Shown piece after piece: positions 27,293 to 36,490 of a stretch of DNA of 64,000 nt. Every line of letters begins with the position of its first letter. The stretch's first letter is position 1. Where the stretch lies: contig NZ_JACZFR010000035.1 of assembly GCF_014904815.1 (NCBI RefSeq), positions 1 to 64,000 of the forward strand. Reading direction: 5' to 3'. The position numbers and the translations under genes were made by a program. The notes beneath the pieces were generated by a model. It had not been told where the DNA came from. It made no database searches and saw nothing but the letters and a program-made list of their open reading frames with translations. The stretch is from Microbulbifer taiwanensis. GTDB lineage: Bacteria; Pseudomonadota; Gammaproteobacteria; Pseudomonadales; Cellvibrionaceae.

Positions 27293-28889
27293 TGGCGAAG
27301 GCCTCCCGCCACTGTCCGCACAGGGTTTCCACCCGTGTGGTTTCCGGCGCCCGGTGGGCGTAGGCCAGCTGCTGCCAGCTGGCGGTGAGCTGGTGTACGA
27401 AGCCGCTCAGGGGCGCGCTGACCGGCCTGCGGGCTTCCTCCCCGGACTGTGGTGCCGCATCGGGCTGCGGTGCCTTTTCGGATTGCCGCTGGCGCTGCTG
27501 CACCAACTGGGCGCACTCGCTCTCGGTCAGGTGATCGCCGAACTCGAACTGGTAGTCCTCGATCAGGTGCGACAAGGTCGCCCGGTACAGCAGGCCGAGT
27601 CCGTCGCGCTGGTCGCCGGCGCGCCACAGGCGCAGTACTTCGGCGCAGACATCCGCCGGCAGACTCGACTGGCGCACGTCCAGGCCAAACAGGGTTTCCG
27701 GTGTGGCCTTCTTCGGCGCGGCTTTTTTGCGCAACTGCAGGCTGCGCACAATCGCCTCCCGGTAGCGCCACAGCAGGTAGATCACCAGGCCGGCAACAAC
27801 CAGCCACAGCAGTATTTCGATCAGCAGGCCGACAAAAGGACCCCAGCCCGACTCCTGATCGGTGTCGCGGGGGCGATTTTCCAGCCACTCCAGCAACGCA
27901 ATCAGCCACTCGGGGAATTCGCTCTGGGTCCAGTCGATCTCCTTCAGGCGCCAGCCGCTGACCTGCTCCAGCTGGTGGAAGTCCTCGCCGGCGAGCACCT
28001 CGTCGATGGTCTCGCGCGCCTCCTGTGGGGTGTCGACCGAATCCGCGCGAACCTCGGGCGCCGCGCCGGCGGCGATACCGAGGGCGCACAGCAGCATCAG
28101 CTGCGCCGCCAGCGGCGCGCGGGATTTGCTCTTTTCCCGATGCTTGCGTTCGCGCTGGTGCCTGTCGCGCAGCTTGCGGAACTGTATCTCTATATCCCAG
28201 GCCTCCAGCTCGATGCGCCGGCCGATATACAGACAGAAACCGCTGACGACATAGAAGGGTGCCAGCGCGGCCATTACCAGCAGGTAGAGGGCGTTGACGG
28301 TCCACTCGAACCACTGGGTGTCGCCGCCAAACAGCGGCATCCAGTCGATCTGCACCTGCTCGGGAATAAACAGGTAGATCAGGGCGACCAGGGCGATCAG
28401 CAAAAAGGTTTCCAGGTGGAAGCCGGTCAGGGTCAGCCAGGTGGCGGCGCTGGCGTGCTTGCGGTGCAGCACACCGATACGCGCAGCGCGGGCGGCGCCA
28501 CTGCTCTGTTCCAGCAGGGTGACCGGCATATCGAAGGCGCGGGTCGGGCTCAGGCGCCGCCAACTGATCCAGGCAAACCAGTCGCGGCGGTTCTGGGCAA
28601 AGAACTGTCGCAGTGCGGCGAGTGCGGAAACGCTTTCACCGAACAGGCTGCGGCTGGCCAGAAACAGCGGCAGCCGGTCGAACACCGGCTTCAGCCACCA
28701 GACCAGCAGCAGCGAAAGGTTGGGGGATTCCGGAATCAGCAGATAGCAGGCGCCGAACAGCAGTGCCGCCGGCAGCAGCCACACCAGAAACAGCGGCCAC
28801 CACTGCTGCCGCGCCAGCGCTATGCCCAGGTCGATGGATTCCCACGGCGACCGCAGGCGCGCACGCACGGCCAGTCGTTCGAGATTCAC
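27282..28889 (-). CDS. DUF4129 membrane protein of the MoxR operon
   Basis: 535 aa. Several TM helices (residues about 30-60, 165-185, 210-235, 265-285 and 350-370) and a C-terminal DUF4129 cytoplasmic helical domain (VLRLWRAGDQRDGLGLLYRA, HLTESECAQLV). The family sits in MoxR-DUF58 operons and has no proven biochemical role. Overlaps both neighbours (4 bp with SpoIIM upstream, 11 bp with DUF4350), which points to translational coupling. Confidence 0.85.
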   Translation of the reverse strand: MNLERLAVRARLRSPWESIDLGIALARQQWWPLFLVWLLPAALLFGACYLLIPESPNLSLLLVWWLKPVFDRLPLFLASRSLFGESVSALAALRQFFAQNRRDWFAWISWRRLSPTRAFDMPVTLLEQSSGAARAARIGVLHRKHASAATWLTLTGFHLETFLLIALVALIYLFIPEQVQIDWMPLFGGDTQWFEWTVNALYLLVMAALAPFYVVSGFCLYIGRRIELEAWDIEIQFRKLRDRHQRERKHREKSKSRAPLAAQLMLLCALGIAAGAAPEVRADSVDTPQEARETIDEVLAGEDFHQLEQVSGWRLKEIDWTQSEFPEWLIALLEWLENRPRDTDQESGWGPFVGLLIEILLWLVVAGLVIYLLWRYREAIVRSLQLRKKAAPKKATPETLFGLDVRQSSLPADVCAEVLRLWRAGDQRDGLGLLYRATLSHLIEDYQFEFGDHLTESECAQLVQQRQRQSEKAPQPDAAPQSGEEARRPVSAPLSGFVHQLTASWQQLAYAHRAPETTRVETLCGQWREAFANGH

Positions 28890-29884
28890 GCTGCACCTCT
28901 ATTTTCAGGGTGCGCCGCTCCATCAGGCCGCGGCGCTCCGCGCCCGGCCAGGGCGAAATAGGCGATAACCAGCAGCCACAGCAGCGCGCCGACGCCGAGT
29001 TTTAGCGCGATGGGCAGTGCCGTGCTCGATGACCAGAAAGCCTCGAGGAAGGCGGCGATCACCAGCATCAAAAAGGTGCCGTACATGATCTTCATCGCCT
29101 CGACGCTGGCGAGGCGCAATGCCACCCGGCGCCGGAGTCGGCCCGGATCCACCAGCGACTGCCCGAGGCGCAGCCCGGCGGCGCCGGCCAGCACTATGGC
29201 GGTCAACTCGAAGGCGCCGTGGCCTATCACAAACGGGTAGAAGGTCGTCACGAAGCCGACCCGGGTGATATGTCCGAATACTGCCCCCAAGACCAGGCCG
29301 TTGAAGACCAGGAAGAAGATGGATCCCAGGCCGAACAGCAGGCCGCCGGCGAAGGTGCGGAAGGCGATGCCGATATTGTTCTTGATATAGAAGCCGAACA
29401 TCATCAGGTCCGAGTCGGAGCCGCGCTCGCGCCCCAGCACCCGGTTGCGCGGGTCGTACATGGACTCGAATTGCAGCACCTGGTCCGGCGCCATCACCGA
29501 GTAGATCAGGGCATCGTTGTGGTAGCTGCCGATACCGAGTACCAGCGCCGGCAACAGGAACAGTGCCGTCGCCAACAGTACCGTGCGCATCTGCGCGCGC
29601 ACCGCCTGCGGAAAGCCGGCCAGCAGATACCAGAGCCAGGTATTCCTACGCAGCGTCTGCTGCTGGTAGACGCGGTGATGCGCGGCCATTACCAGCTGGT
29701 TCAGGCGGTCGATCAGTTGATTGGTGTACTGGCGCTCCTTGGCCACTGCCAGCTGCTGGCACAGGCCGCGGTAGGCCGCGGGCAGGTCCAGCGCCGCGGT
29801 TCCATCGGTATCGCCGCTCTTTAACCACTGTTCCAGCTGTTCCCAGCCGTCGCGGTAGCGATTCTCGAAGTCAATCTGTTTCAT
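28886..29884 (-). CDS. SpoIIM/DUF95-type membrane protein
   Basis: 332 aa. Cytoplasmic N-terminal helical region with many Arg/Gln residues, then a bundle of about five TM helices. The conserved GHGAFELTAIVLAGAAGLRLG motif near residue 225 is the hallmark of the Stage II sporulation M/DUF95 family. In non-spore-formers it accompanies RDD and MoxR genes. Overlaps RDD and DUF4129 genes by 4 bp each. Confidence 0.88.
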   Translation of the reverse strand: MKQIDFENRYRDGWEQLEQWLKSGDTDGTAALDLPAAYRGLCQQLAVAKERQYTNQLIDRLNQLVMAAHHRVYQQQTLRRNTWLWYLLAGFPQAVRAQMRTVLLATALFLLPALVLGIGSYHNDALIYSVMAPDQVLQFESMYDPRNRVLGRERGSDSDLMMFGFYIKNNIGIAFRTFAGGLLFGLGSIFFLVFNGLVLGAVFGHITRVGFVTTFYPFVIGHGAFELTAIVLAGAAGLRLGQSLVDPGRLRRRVALRLASVEAMKIMYGTFLMLVIAAFLEAFWSSSTALPIALKLGVGALLWLLVIAYFALAGRGAPRPDGAAHPENRGAA

Positions 29885-30558
29885 TTGCCCAGCAGCCAGT
29901 TACCGACCGAGCGCAGATAGTCGAGCGCGGCCCCGTCCTTCTTTCCGGTGATGGGTTCCAGCAGGTTCGCCAGCTCGCGCTGGCGCGCCTCGCTCAGCGC
30001 CTCGTGACGCTCGGCCAGGCTGATCAGCGCCTGTTGGTCCTGCAGCTGCAGCCCGCGGGGCGGCGCCAGCGGCGCGATCTCGGGCAGTGAGGTCGCCGTC
30101 TTCTCCGCCTGGCGGTAGACGACCATTGTGCCCGCGGCAAAGTCACCGAGCCGCTGGAAGTGGCGGCTCAGCGTCATGGAGATAACCCCTGTCGCATAGG
30201 CGAAGGGCAGGAAGTCGGCGAAGCGCAGCAGGTTGCGCAGCAGCGATGCGCCCCAGGAAACGGGAGTGAGGTTGTCGTTGACCACCATCAGGCCGAAGGC
30301 CTTCTTGCCCGGTGTCTGGCCGCCGCGCATCACCTCGAAAAAGACCGGGTAGAACCATTCCAGCAGAAAGGAACAGAGCAGCCAGATGCCCATGCCCGCG
30401 CGATCGGCGAATGCCAGCGCGATACCCAGGGCGGCGAGAATCAGCGTGCGGTAGAAAACATCGACAGCGTAGGCGAGCACGCGCGGCACAGGCCCGGCGG
30501 CCTGTGCGCGCAGATCTATCCCCTCAGGGGTCTCGACGTTATAGGTGGTGTCCAGCAA
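29881..30558 (-). CDS. RDD family membrane protein
   Basis: 225 aa. RDD domain in the first 150 residues: RVLAYAVDVFYRTLIL, GQTPGKKAFGLMVVNDN and the helix after it. A charged C-terminal cytoplasmic tail follows (QALISLAERHEALSEARQREL). TTG start with GGGAG upstream. First gene of the overlapping MoxR block. Transport or scaffold role unproven. Confidence 0.85.
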   Translation of the reverse strand: MLDTTYNVETPEGIDLRAQAAGPVPRVLAYAVDVFYRTLILAALGIALAFADRAGMGIWLLCSFLLEWFYPVFFEVMRGGQTPGKKAFGLMVVNDNLTPVSWGASLLRNLLRFADFLPFAYATGVISMTLSRHFQRLGDFAAGTMVVYRQAEKTATSLPEIAPLAPPRGLQLQDQQALISLAERHEALSEARQRELANLLEPITGKKDGAALDYLRSVGNWLLGK

Positions 30559-30585
30559 ACCACCACTCCCATCAGGTCAGGTCAA

Positions 30586-31329
30586 TCAGTCTTCCGCGCC
30601 GCCGAAGATGGTGCGGTAGATCACACCGTAGGCAATGGTCAGCAGTGGCAGCACCCAGATCAGGCCGATCAGCAGCGGCAGGGCGCCGGCAATGTACAGC
30701 AGTATGGCGACGATCAGGAAGCCGAAGAAGGGGAACCAGTGTTTGGTGATGGCCTTGCGCGAGGTCTCCAGTGCCTGCCAGGGCCCCAGGCCCTTGTCCA
30801 CGATCAGTGGCAGGACCAGCATGTAGGCCACCGCCAGATAGATGCCCGGCAGTACCAGCAGCACGAAGCCGATCATTATCAGGATGGTCATCAGGATGTA
30901 AGCCACGACGATCGGCAACAGCTTGTCGAAGTAGGAGAAAATCTCGGTAGCGGAGGTCTTCTCGTCGCGGGCGATTTTAATGCCGATCATCAACATGCCA
31001 GCCATCATCGGCGCCACGACGATATTGACCAACAGGCTGTACAGCAAAGCGGAGCCTGCGGAGGCATTGGCCTGCTGTTCCAGGTCGAAGGCAGAGTAGC
31101 CGGTAATGATGCCGGCGACGAAACTGATCGCCATATAGGCGACGAAGTACAGGAGCAATGCCAGCCAGATTGTGCCCTTATTGCCCTTGGTGCGGCGCCA
31201 GGCCTCGCTGAGTATCTCGCCGATGTTGATGGCGTAGTCCCCCGCCAGTCCCTTTTCCAGAGAGCCGTAACTGCCGCTCTCCTCCCCGGTCGTCAGTTGC
31301 GCTTCCGGGGCCTTGTAAATATCGCTCAT
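30586..31329 (-). CDS. Polytopic membrane protein, DUF975/BPSS1780-like
   Basis: 247 aa, six TM helices after a 50-residue cytoplasmic N-terminus. GEILSEAWRRTKGNKGTIWL followed by the GxxxxY-rich helices and VLPGIYLAVAYMLVLPLIVDKGLG (the conserved PGIYLAVAY turn) fit the DUF975/glycerophosphodiester-phosphodiesterase membrane-domain group. Lies 27 bp upstream of RDD on the same strand and may head the same transcript. Confidence 0.75.
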   Translation of the reverse strand: MSDIYKAPEAQLTTGEESGSYGSLEKGLAGDYAINIGEILSEAWRRTKGNKGTIWLALLLYFVAYMAISFVAGIITGYSAFDLEQQANASAGSALLYSLLVNIVVAPMMAGMLMIGIKIARDEKTSATEIFSYFDKLLPIVVAYILMTILIMIGFVLLVLPGIYLAVAYMLVLPLIVDKGLGPWQALETSRKAITKHWFPFFGFLIVAILLYIAGALPLLIGLIWVLPLLTIAYGVIYRTIFGGAED

Positions 31330-31500
31330 CGTCAGATGTCCTTCCGCAGTTCCTTGTTTGTTTTGAATACAGAGCCTTGACCGGGGACTATCTCACAGGC
31401 GCCGCCGACGGACAATCCCGCGCCAACCGAAGTGCAGGCAAATTAGGCGATGTTCCTGCCAGGGGATAAAATCCGCGCGAAATAGCGGGAAAGTGAAACT

Positions 31501-32070
31501 ATGAAGAAATGGCTGTGCGTCGTCCTGATTTCATTGGCGCTGCTGGCGGCGGGCTATATCGCCCTGCCGCGCTACACCATCGGACAGCTGGAGCAGGCCG
31601 CGCGCAATGAGGACAGCGAGCAGCTGCAGCGCCATATCGACTTTCCCGCCCTGCGTGACAATCTGCAGCAGGGGCTGCAGCGACAGCTGCGCGAATCCAT
31701 GGGCGAAGAGGTTCCGGCGGAACTTGGCGATTTTCTGGCCGCCGGCGCCAACCTGCTTATCGCGCCACTGCTGCAGCAGCTGGTGACCCCCGAGGGTATC
31801 GGCGAGCTGCTGCGCGGCGGCCGGGAGCTGCGTGAGTTCGAGCGCGAACTCTACCGGCAGTCTTCCCCCTCGACCCGGCAACAGCCGCAAGTGGAACTCG
31901 ATGATGGAGCCGATTGGCAATTACATGGCTGGCGCTTTACCGGCGCCAGCCGCGTGACTGCCGACTATGGCGAAGCCGGTGCGGCTGAGCTGCGCCTGAT
32001 ACTCGAGCGGCGCGGGCTGCGCTGGCAGCTGGTCGATCTGGAATTGTTTCAAACCGGTAATGAAGGGTGA
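31501..32070 (+). CDS. DUF2939-like exported protein
   Basis: 189 aa. A single N-terminal hydrophobic segment (WLCVVLISLALLAAGYIALPR), then a helical/beta domain with the DUF2939 features YTIGQLEQAARNEDSEQLQR and IDFPALRDNLQQGLQ. Probably an anchored periplasmic protein, function unknown. Overlaps the next gene by 4 bp. Confidence 0.78.
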   Translation: MKKWLCVVLISLALLAAGYIALPRYTIGQLEQAARNEDSEQLQRHIDFPALRDNLQQGLQRQLRESMGEEVPAELGDFLAAGANLLIAPLLQQLVTPEGIGELLRGGRELREFERELYRQSSPSTRQQPQVELDDGADWQLHGWRFTGASRVTADYGEAGAAELRLILERRGLRWQLVDLELFQTGNEG

Positions 32071-32456
32071 GCGAAAAGATGCAAATGGAAGCTTCGGTAA
32101 ATGTATTCGGCGATCCGCTGCTGGCCTGCAGCCTGGATCCGGTGACCGGTTTTTTTCGCGACGGCTGCTGCAATACCAGTGAGCAGGACGCCGGCTCCCA
32201 CACCGTCTGTATCGAGGTGACGGAAGATTTTCTGTCTTTCTCCCGCAGCCGCGGCAACGATCTCAGCACCCCGGTGGAGGAGTTCGGCTTTCCCGGCCTG
32301 AATCCCGGCGATCGCTGGTGCCTGTGCGCCGCCCGCTGGCTGGAAGCCCAGCAACTGGATATGGCGCCGCGTGTCTATTTGCAGCGCACCCATGTCAAAG
32401 CCCTGGAAATTGTGCCGCTGAGAATTCTGCGCGCGTACGCTGTGGATCTCAATTGA
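32067..32456 (+). CDS. DUF2237 family protein
   Basis: 129 aa. Begins at a GTG overlapping the DUF2939 stop (GTGA). Conserved DUF2237 pattern: NVFGDPLLACSLDPVTGFFR, DGCCNTSEQDAGSHTVC, GNDLSTP, FPGLNPGDRWCLCAARW and APRVYLQRTH. Several invariant cysteines (ACS, GCC, WCLCA) suggest a metal or redox function, but none is established. Confidence 0.88.
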   Translation: MSEKMQMEASVNVFGDPLLACSLDPVTGFFRDGCCNTSEQDAGSHTVCIEVTEDFLSFSRSRGNDLSTPVEEFGFPGLNPGDRWCLCAARWLEAQQLDMAPRVYLQRTHVKALEIVPLRILRAYAVDLN

Positions 32457-32490
32457 CCCTGCCGGGCAAGCGCCGCAAACAGGATACCGG

Positions 32491-34344
32491 CTATGGGCTG
32501 GTGACCTGCCACATTTCCCGGATAAGGTGGACTTCCACCTTGAGTTTCTGGTTGCGCATCTCCCGCCGCACGATTTTGATCAGCGCATCCGCATAGTCCT
32601 TGTCCAGATCGTGTGGCGCCCCCAGCACCAGGACCACATCCGCGGGGTGGAATGGTGACGACGGGCGGCCCGCATCGAAAATCTCCACATCCGGATCATC
32701 CTCGACATAGTCTTCCAGCGCATTCATGACGGCGCGGGACAGCGGGTAGTAATTCGGTTGTGGCTTGCCCTGCAGCAGCCCTTTCAGCAGCGCCAGCTGC
32801 AGTGGCACCAGCAACACCAGCCCGGCGATGGCCATGGCGGCAACGGTGCCGACCACCCAGCGGCGCTGCCTGGAGCCGGTGCGGGCCGTCCTGATACCCA
32901 GGATGCGGAAGGTCGCCGCCGCACACAGCACAATGGCCACAAAGTTGGTGGTAAACAGCAGTGCCGCGCCGCGCGCGTTGGTGATATCGAAATAGGCCAG
33001 GGAAATGCCGGCGGAGCACAGCGGCGGCACGAGGGCGGTGGCGACGGCGACACCGGCGATGGAGCCGATCAGGTTGGGGCGCGCCGAGGCGTAGGCGGCC
33101 GCGGCACCCGAGGCCGCCGCAACCACCAGATCGAGGATATTCGGGTCGCCGCGGGCAAAAATTTCCGGAGTCAGTTCGGCGCCGGGAGTTAAAAAGCCCA
33201 TCAGCAGGCTGATGACCAGGGTCAGGGCCAGCCCAATCCCCACCGAGCGCAGCGCGGCGTTGCCCAGTTTCGGATTCGCCTGTGCCAGTGCCAGCCCGCA
33301 ACCGAGCATGGGGGTCATCAGCGGGGCCAGCAACATTGAGCCAATCACCACGGCGGTCGAATCCTGTAACAGACCCATGGAGGCAACCACCGCTGCCAGC
33401 CCGAGCATGATGAGGAAGTCCAGGCTCAGCTGCGATCCGCGCCGCAATCCCTCGAGCAGGTCCGCGTAGTCCGACGGGCTGAGCAGCGGGTTCCAGTCTT
33501 CGCCGGACTTGCGATGCCGCCAGGGGCGCAGGGCCGGACCGCGTTTGACCACGGCGAAGGTGGGGTGCCCGGTCAACTCGACCAGTGTGCCCAGGTCCCC
33601 GCTGTTGGCGCCGATCAATACCAGGTCGTAGCCGTCCATGGCGGCGGCGATCTTTCTGTATTCCCTTTTGTTGAAGACGCGGCAGTCGATCTGTCCGCCG
33701 GCATCGACGCCGGTGTCGCGCATCAGTTGCACCAGTTCGCGCCGGCCGACTTCAATATTGACCTCTTCATAATCCGCTTCGGCGCGCGCCAGGGTGATTC
33801 TCCCACCCCTGGATTCCGCCAGCTGGTTTGCCAGGAAAAGGGCGGCGCCGTCGTGGGGGCTGTCGGTGGCGGCAACAAAAATTTTCTGCGGCCTGCGGCA
33901 GCGCTGCGGTCCGCCGAACAGGATGACCGTATTACAGGGGGCGTTGCGCAGCAGTGGGTTGTCGGCATAGGTGGCATCGAGCTTGCCCGCCTGGTCTTCG
34001 GCGGCCGCGACGATCAATTCCGCTTCGCGGCTGCGGGCCAGCCCGATGGTGCATTCCGAGGCATCGGGGTGCCCGGTTTCCAGTATCTCGAGGTTATTGC
34101 TGTCCGCCAGGTGGATGTATGGCGATTCCCTGTCCTTTTCTTGCTCTTGATCCTGCTCGCGCAGAAAGCGTTTTGCCGCCGCGGTCAGTTCCCGGCTGGA
34201 AAAATCTTCGTGGGAGATTGCCACCGGCGCATGGTGCCAACACAGGACGACCAGTGGCAGATTCCGTGCCAGTGCTATCTCTGCAGACCAGGAGATGACC
34301 GGTGCAATTTCGTCGGGGTTTCTGATTAAAGCCAGGACCGCCAT
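32491..34344 (-). CDS. Usp-DUF389 fusion membrane protein
   Basis: 617 aa. The N-terminal 290 residues are two universal-stress-like domains (ALIRNPDEIAPVISWSAEIA; KIFVAATDSPHDGAALFLAN). A six-TM DUF389 domain follows (about 320-520): LGLAAVVASMGLLQDSTAVV, then GSMLLAPLMTPMLG, ALVPPLCSAGISLAYF and TTNFVAIVLCAAATF. A short C-terminal soluble domain ends in IREMWQV. DUF389 proteins are putative transporters and usually lack the Usp part, so the Usp pair may sense nucleotides. Confidence 0.85.
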   Translation of the reverse strand: MAVLALIRNPDEIAPVISWSAEIALARNLPLVVLCWHHAPVAISHEDFSSRELTAAAKRFLREQDQEQEKDRESPYIHLADSNNLEILETGHPDASECTIGLARSREAELIVAAAEDQAGKLDATYADNPLLRNAPCNTVILFGGPQRCRRPQKIFVAATDSPHDGAALFLANQLAESRGGRITLARAEADYEEVNIEVGRRELVQLMRDTGVDAGGQIDCRVFNKREYRKIAAAMDGYDLVLIGANSGDLGTLVELTGHPTFAVVKRGPALRPWRHRKSGEDWNPLLSPSDYADLLEGLRRGSQLSLDFLIMLGLAAVVASMGLLQDSTAVVIGSMLLAPLMTPMLGCGLALAQANPKLGNAALRSVGIGLALTLVISLLMGFLTPGAELTPEIFARGDPNILDLVVAAASGAAAAYASARPNLIGSIAGVAVATALVPPLCSAGISLAYFDITNARGAALLFTTNFVAIVLCAAATFRILGIRTARTGSRQRRWVVGTVAAMAIAGLVLLVPLQLALLKGLLQGKPQPNYYPLSRAVMNALEDYVEDDPDVEIFDAGRPSSPFHPADVVLVLGAPHDLDKDYADALIKIVRREMRNQKLKVEVHLIREMWQVTSP

Positions 34345-34418
34345 GGAGTTCTCCAGTGGGTTCCCGCTTAGATTAGTTCAACGCCTGGGCGGGCGCTTTC
34401 CGGGCTTGGTGGCGTCAT

Positions 34419-34448
34419 TCGGGCCGGACATCGAAATGTCCGGCCCGA
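34419..34448 (-). terminator. Hairpin at the end of the AgmX operon
   Basis: TCGGGCCGGACAT and its complement ATGTCCGGCCCGA form a 13-bp stem around CGAA. It lies 6 bp downstream of the AgmX-like stop codon and no T-run follows. It may stabilise the 3' end or terminate the operon. Confidence 0.55.
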
Positions 34449-34453
34449 CCATT

Positions 34454-35413
34454 TCAGGAGGGCAGGAAGTCGATGGAATAGTTCAGAGTGGTTTTTTCCA
34501 CATTGTCGGCGCCGAAATTGATCAACCGGATACGCGCCAGCAGTTTGCGTTCCAGGGCCGGGTTTGCCAGCTCGCTGCCCACCAGCTTGATACCGGAAAC
34601 ACTGCCGTTGGGCTCTATCACCAGCTGCACCGTGACCTTGCCCTGGAGGGTCGGGTCGCGGCGCAGGGCGCGGTTGTAGATCGCATAGATGGCGCCCTTG
34701 TTGGCCTCCATGACACTGCGGATGGACGCTTCCGCGCGCGCGGTTTTCTCCCGCTGCACCTTTTTCGCCACTTCGCGCGCCGCGCCGCTGGCCTGGGTAC
34801 TCTTCACCCGGGTGGTCTCCCGCGCCGCCAGTGCGATACCGCCGGTGTCGCGACTCGTATTGCCGGTATTGACGCCGCCGCTGGCGGTCCTGGACCTGTC
34901 GCTGATCAGGTTGCGATCGATATCGTTGGCGGCGGCGGTGCTTGCCGCCAGCTGGCCACTGCTGACTTCAGCCACATCGAAACTGTCGCGCATGGCCAGC
35001 AGGTCGTCCTGCATCTGCATCAGGCCGCTGTTGGCGGCCTTTTCCCGCGCCAGCTCCACCTTGGCCGCCGGCGGCTTCTCCTTGACCACGGGTTTGGGTT
35101 CCGGCTTCTTCGGCTCCGGCTTTTTTTCCTCGGGTTTCTTTTTCTCCGCTTTTTTCTTTTTCGCCGGTTTGGGTTCCGGTTTGGGCAGTTCTTTCTTTTC
35201 CAGGATGACTTTGGCCAACTGCGGCGGAATCCGCTCCGCCTGTTCGCGGGTCAGTTCCGGCACCGGGATCAATGCCACGGCGATACCGAGGATCGCAAAG
35301 GCGATCAGGCCGTTGCGGACAAAGCGGACAAAGCGCTGGTCCTCCTCAACAGAGGCGGACCAGGGCAGAACCGTTTCCTGGAGCTGCCAGGGTGCGTAGA
35401 CAGTTGTTGCCAT
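34454..35413 (-). CDS. AgmX/TonB-like energy transducer
   Basis: 319 aa. One TM near the N-terminus (NGLIAFAILGIAVALIPVP), then a long Lys/Pro/Glu-rich periplasmic linker (about 68-115) like TonB. The C-terminal AgmX/PglI domain (about 225-319) includes SVMEANKGAIYAIYNRALRR and GKVTVQLVIEPNGSVSGIKL. The C-terminal domain is predicted to contact an outer-membrane or periplasmic partner. Last gene of the operon, 2 bp after the second ExbD-type gene. Confidence 0.85.
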   Translation of the reverse strand: MATTVYAPWQLQETVLPWSASVEEDQRFVRFVRNGLIAFAILGIAVALIPVPELTREQAERIPPQLAKVILEKKELPKPEPKPAKKKKAEKKKPEEKKPEPKKPEPKPVVKEKPPAAKVELAREKAANSGLMQMQDDLLAMRDSFDVAEVSSGQLAASTAAANDIDRNLISDRSRTASGGVNTGNTSRDTGGIALAARETTRVKSTQASGAAREVAKKVQREKTARAEASIRSVMEANKGAIYAIYNRALRRDPTLQGKVTVQLVIEPNGSVSGIKLVGSELANPALERKLLARIRLINFGADNVEKTTLNYSIDFLPS

Positions 35414-35414
35414 A

Positions 35415-35945
35415 TCAGCTGTCGCCCCCCGCTCCGGTCAGCCCGGCGTCGTCCGGTGCCGACTGGCTGACGGCGAAGGACATATCGCGGAAATCCGCCG
35501 CGGCGCAGGTCTGCATTATCTGTTTCAGCAGCTGGTAGGGCACCTGCTCATCGCCCATGATGGTCACCGGGCGACCCAGGGCCTTTTTGTTCTCGGGCAG
35601 TTCACCGGCGCGCTCGGCGCGGTACTCGAGCTCCTGCCGCAGGGCTGCGATATTGTCCGCTTCGGAATCTATTTCATCGACACGCGCAATCAGGCGGTCG
35701 CCGACAAACAGCTGCTCGTTGTTGACGCGCACAACCGTGGTCACTTCCGGCTTCTGCTGCGAAGTGGATTCCGGCAGCTTGATGGTCTTGTCGGTCTGCA
35801 GTACTTCCACATCGGAGGAGTTCACCAGCAGGAAGAACACCAGGATGGTGAAGATATCCATCAGCGAAACCAGGTTCAGTTTCGACTGCTGTTGCTTCTG
35901 CCGCTGCCGTCGCTCCTGCAGCTTGGCGGCTACATTCAAATTCAT
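35415..35945 (-). CDS. ExbD/TolR-type protein with intact proton Asp
   Basis: 176 aa. Basic coiled N-terminus (KLQERRQRQKQQQSK), one TM (SLMDIFTILVFFLLVNSS) and a periplasmic domain. Asp30 in LVSLMDIFTILV aligns with Asp25 of E. coli ExbD, the residue protonated during channel operation. ATG 35945 chosen; the longer frame covers the preceding gene. 1 bp from the preceding gene. Confidence 0.88.
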   Translation of the reverse strand: MNLNVAAKLQERRQRQKQQQSKLNLVSLMDIFTILVFFLLVNSSDVEVLQTDKTIKLPESTSQQKPEVTTVVRVNNEQLFVGDRLIARVDEIDSEADNIAALRQELEYRAERAGELPENKKALGRPVTIMGDEQVPYQLLKQIMQTCAAADFRDMSFAVSQSAPDDAGLTGAGGDS

Positions 35946-35946
35946 A

Positions 35947-36480
35947 CTATTGCCCTGCTGCCGTCTGCAGCAACTGTTCCCGGGGGGCGTCGCCGAGGGA
36001 GATCTGCGGGAAGAGTTCCGCATCCACCACCGAGGCGGCGACTACCGCGCGATAACTGCGCGCCGTGTCCATCGCGGTGACCAGTGTCTTGTAGGGAGTG
36101 CCCGTCTCGGAGAGGATCACCAGGTCCTTCTTGTCGATGGATTTCTCCCCCAGCTGTCGTTTCACTTCCTGCAGCACTGTCGACACTGTGGCGAAATCCG
36201 CTTCGCCCTCCACATGGGGAATGCGCTTGACGCGCATACCGGCCGGGTAGTTGATATCGATATGGGTCTCGCGCAGCACCAGTTCCAGCTGGCGGTTTTC
36301 CTCCTGGCTGGCGGCGCTGGCGTCACTGAGACCGGGCAGGTTCAGCTTCAGCACCGAGATGTGCGAGAACACCATATTGAGCAGCAGCACCGGAACCAGA
36401 ATGGTCATCAGGCTCATAAACGAGGTGATGTCCAGTTCGCCCTCCTGGTGCCTGCGCCGGCGAATATTCAGTTTGAGCAT
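35947..36480 (-). CDS. ExbD/TolR-type protein lacking the proton Asp
   Basis: 177 aa. The N-terminal RRRRHQEGELDITSF leads into the single TM LMTILVPVLLLNMVFS. Aligned with ExbD (VTPFIDVMLVLL), the segment reads ITSFMSLMTILV, so the usual Asp is Ser23, although Asp17 lies six residues before. The periplasmic part (about 45-177) carries LPGLSDASAA. Together with the next gene it may form a heterodimer in which only one subunit moves protons. Confidence 0.85.
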   Translation of the reverse strand: MLKLNIRRRRHQEGELDITSFMSLMTILVPVLLLNMVFSHISVLKLNLPGLSDASAASQEENRQLELVLRETHIDINYPAGMRVKRIPHVEGEADFATVSTVLQEVKRQLGEKSIDKKDLVILSETGTPYKTLVTAMDTARSYRAVVAASVVDAELFPQISLGDAPREQLLQTAAGQ

Positions 36481-36490
36481 GCTGCTACCG

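Noticed and set aside
27285-28961. 558-codon plus-strand frame over DUF4129
   Set aside because: Antisense shadow of a gene fixed in frame by its overlaps with both neighbours.
30160-31380. 406-codon plus-strand frame over RDD and the DUF975-like gene
   Set aside because: Antisense to two well-supported membrane proteins. Gln/His-rich with no domain.
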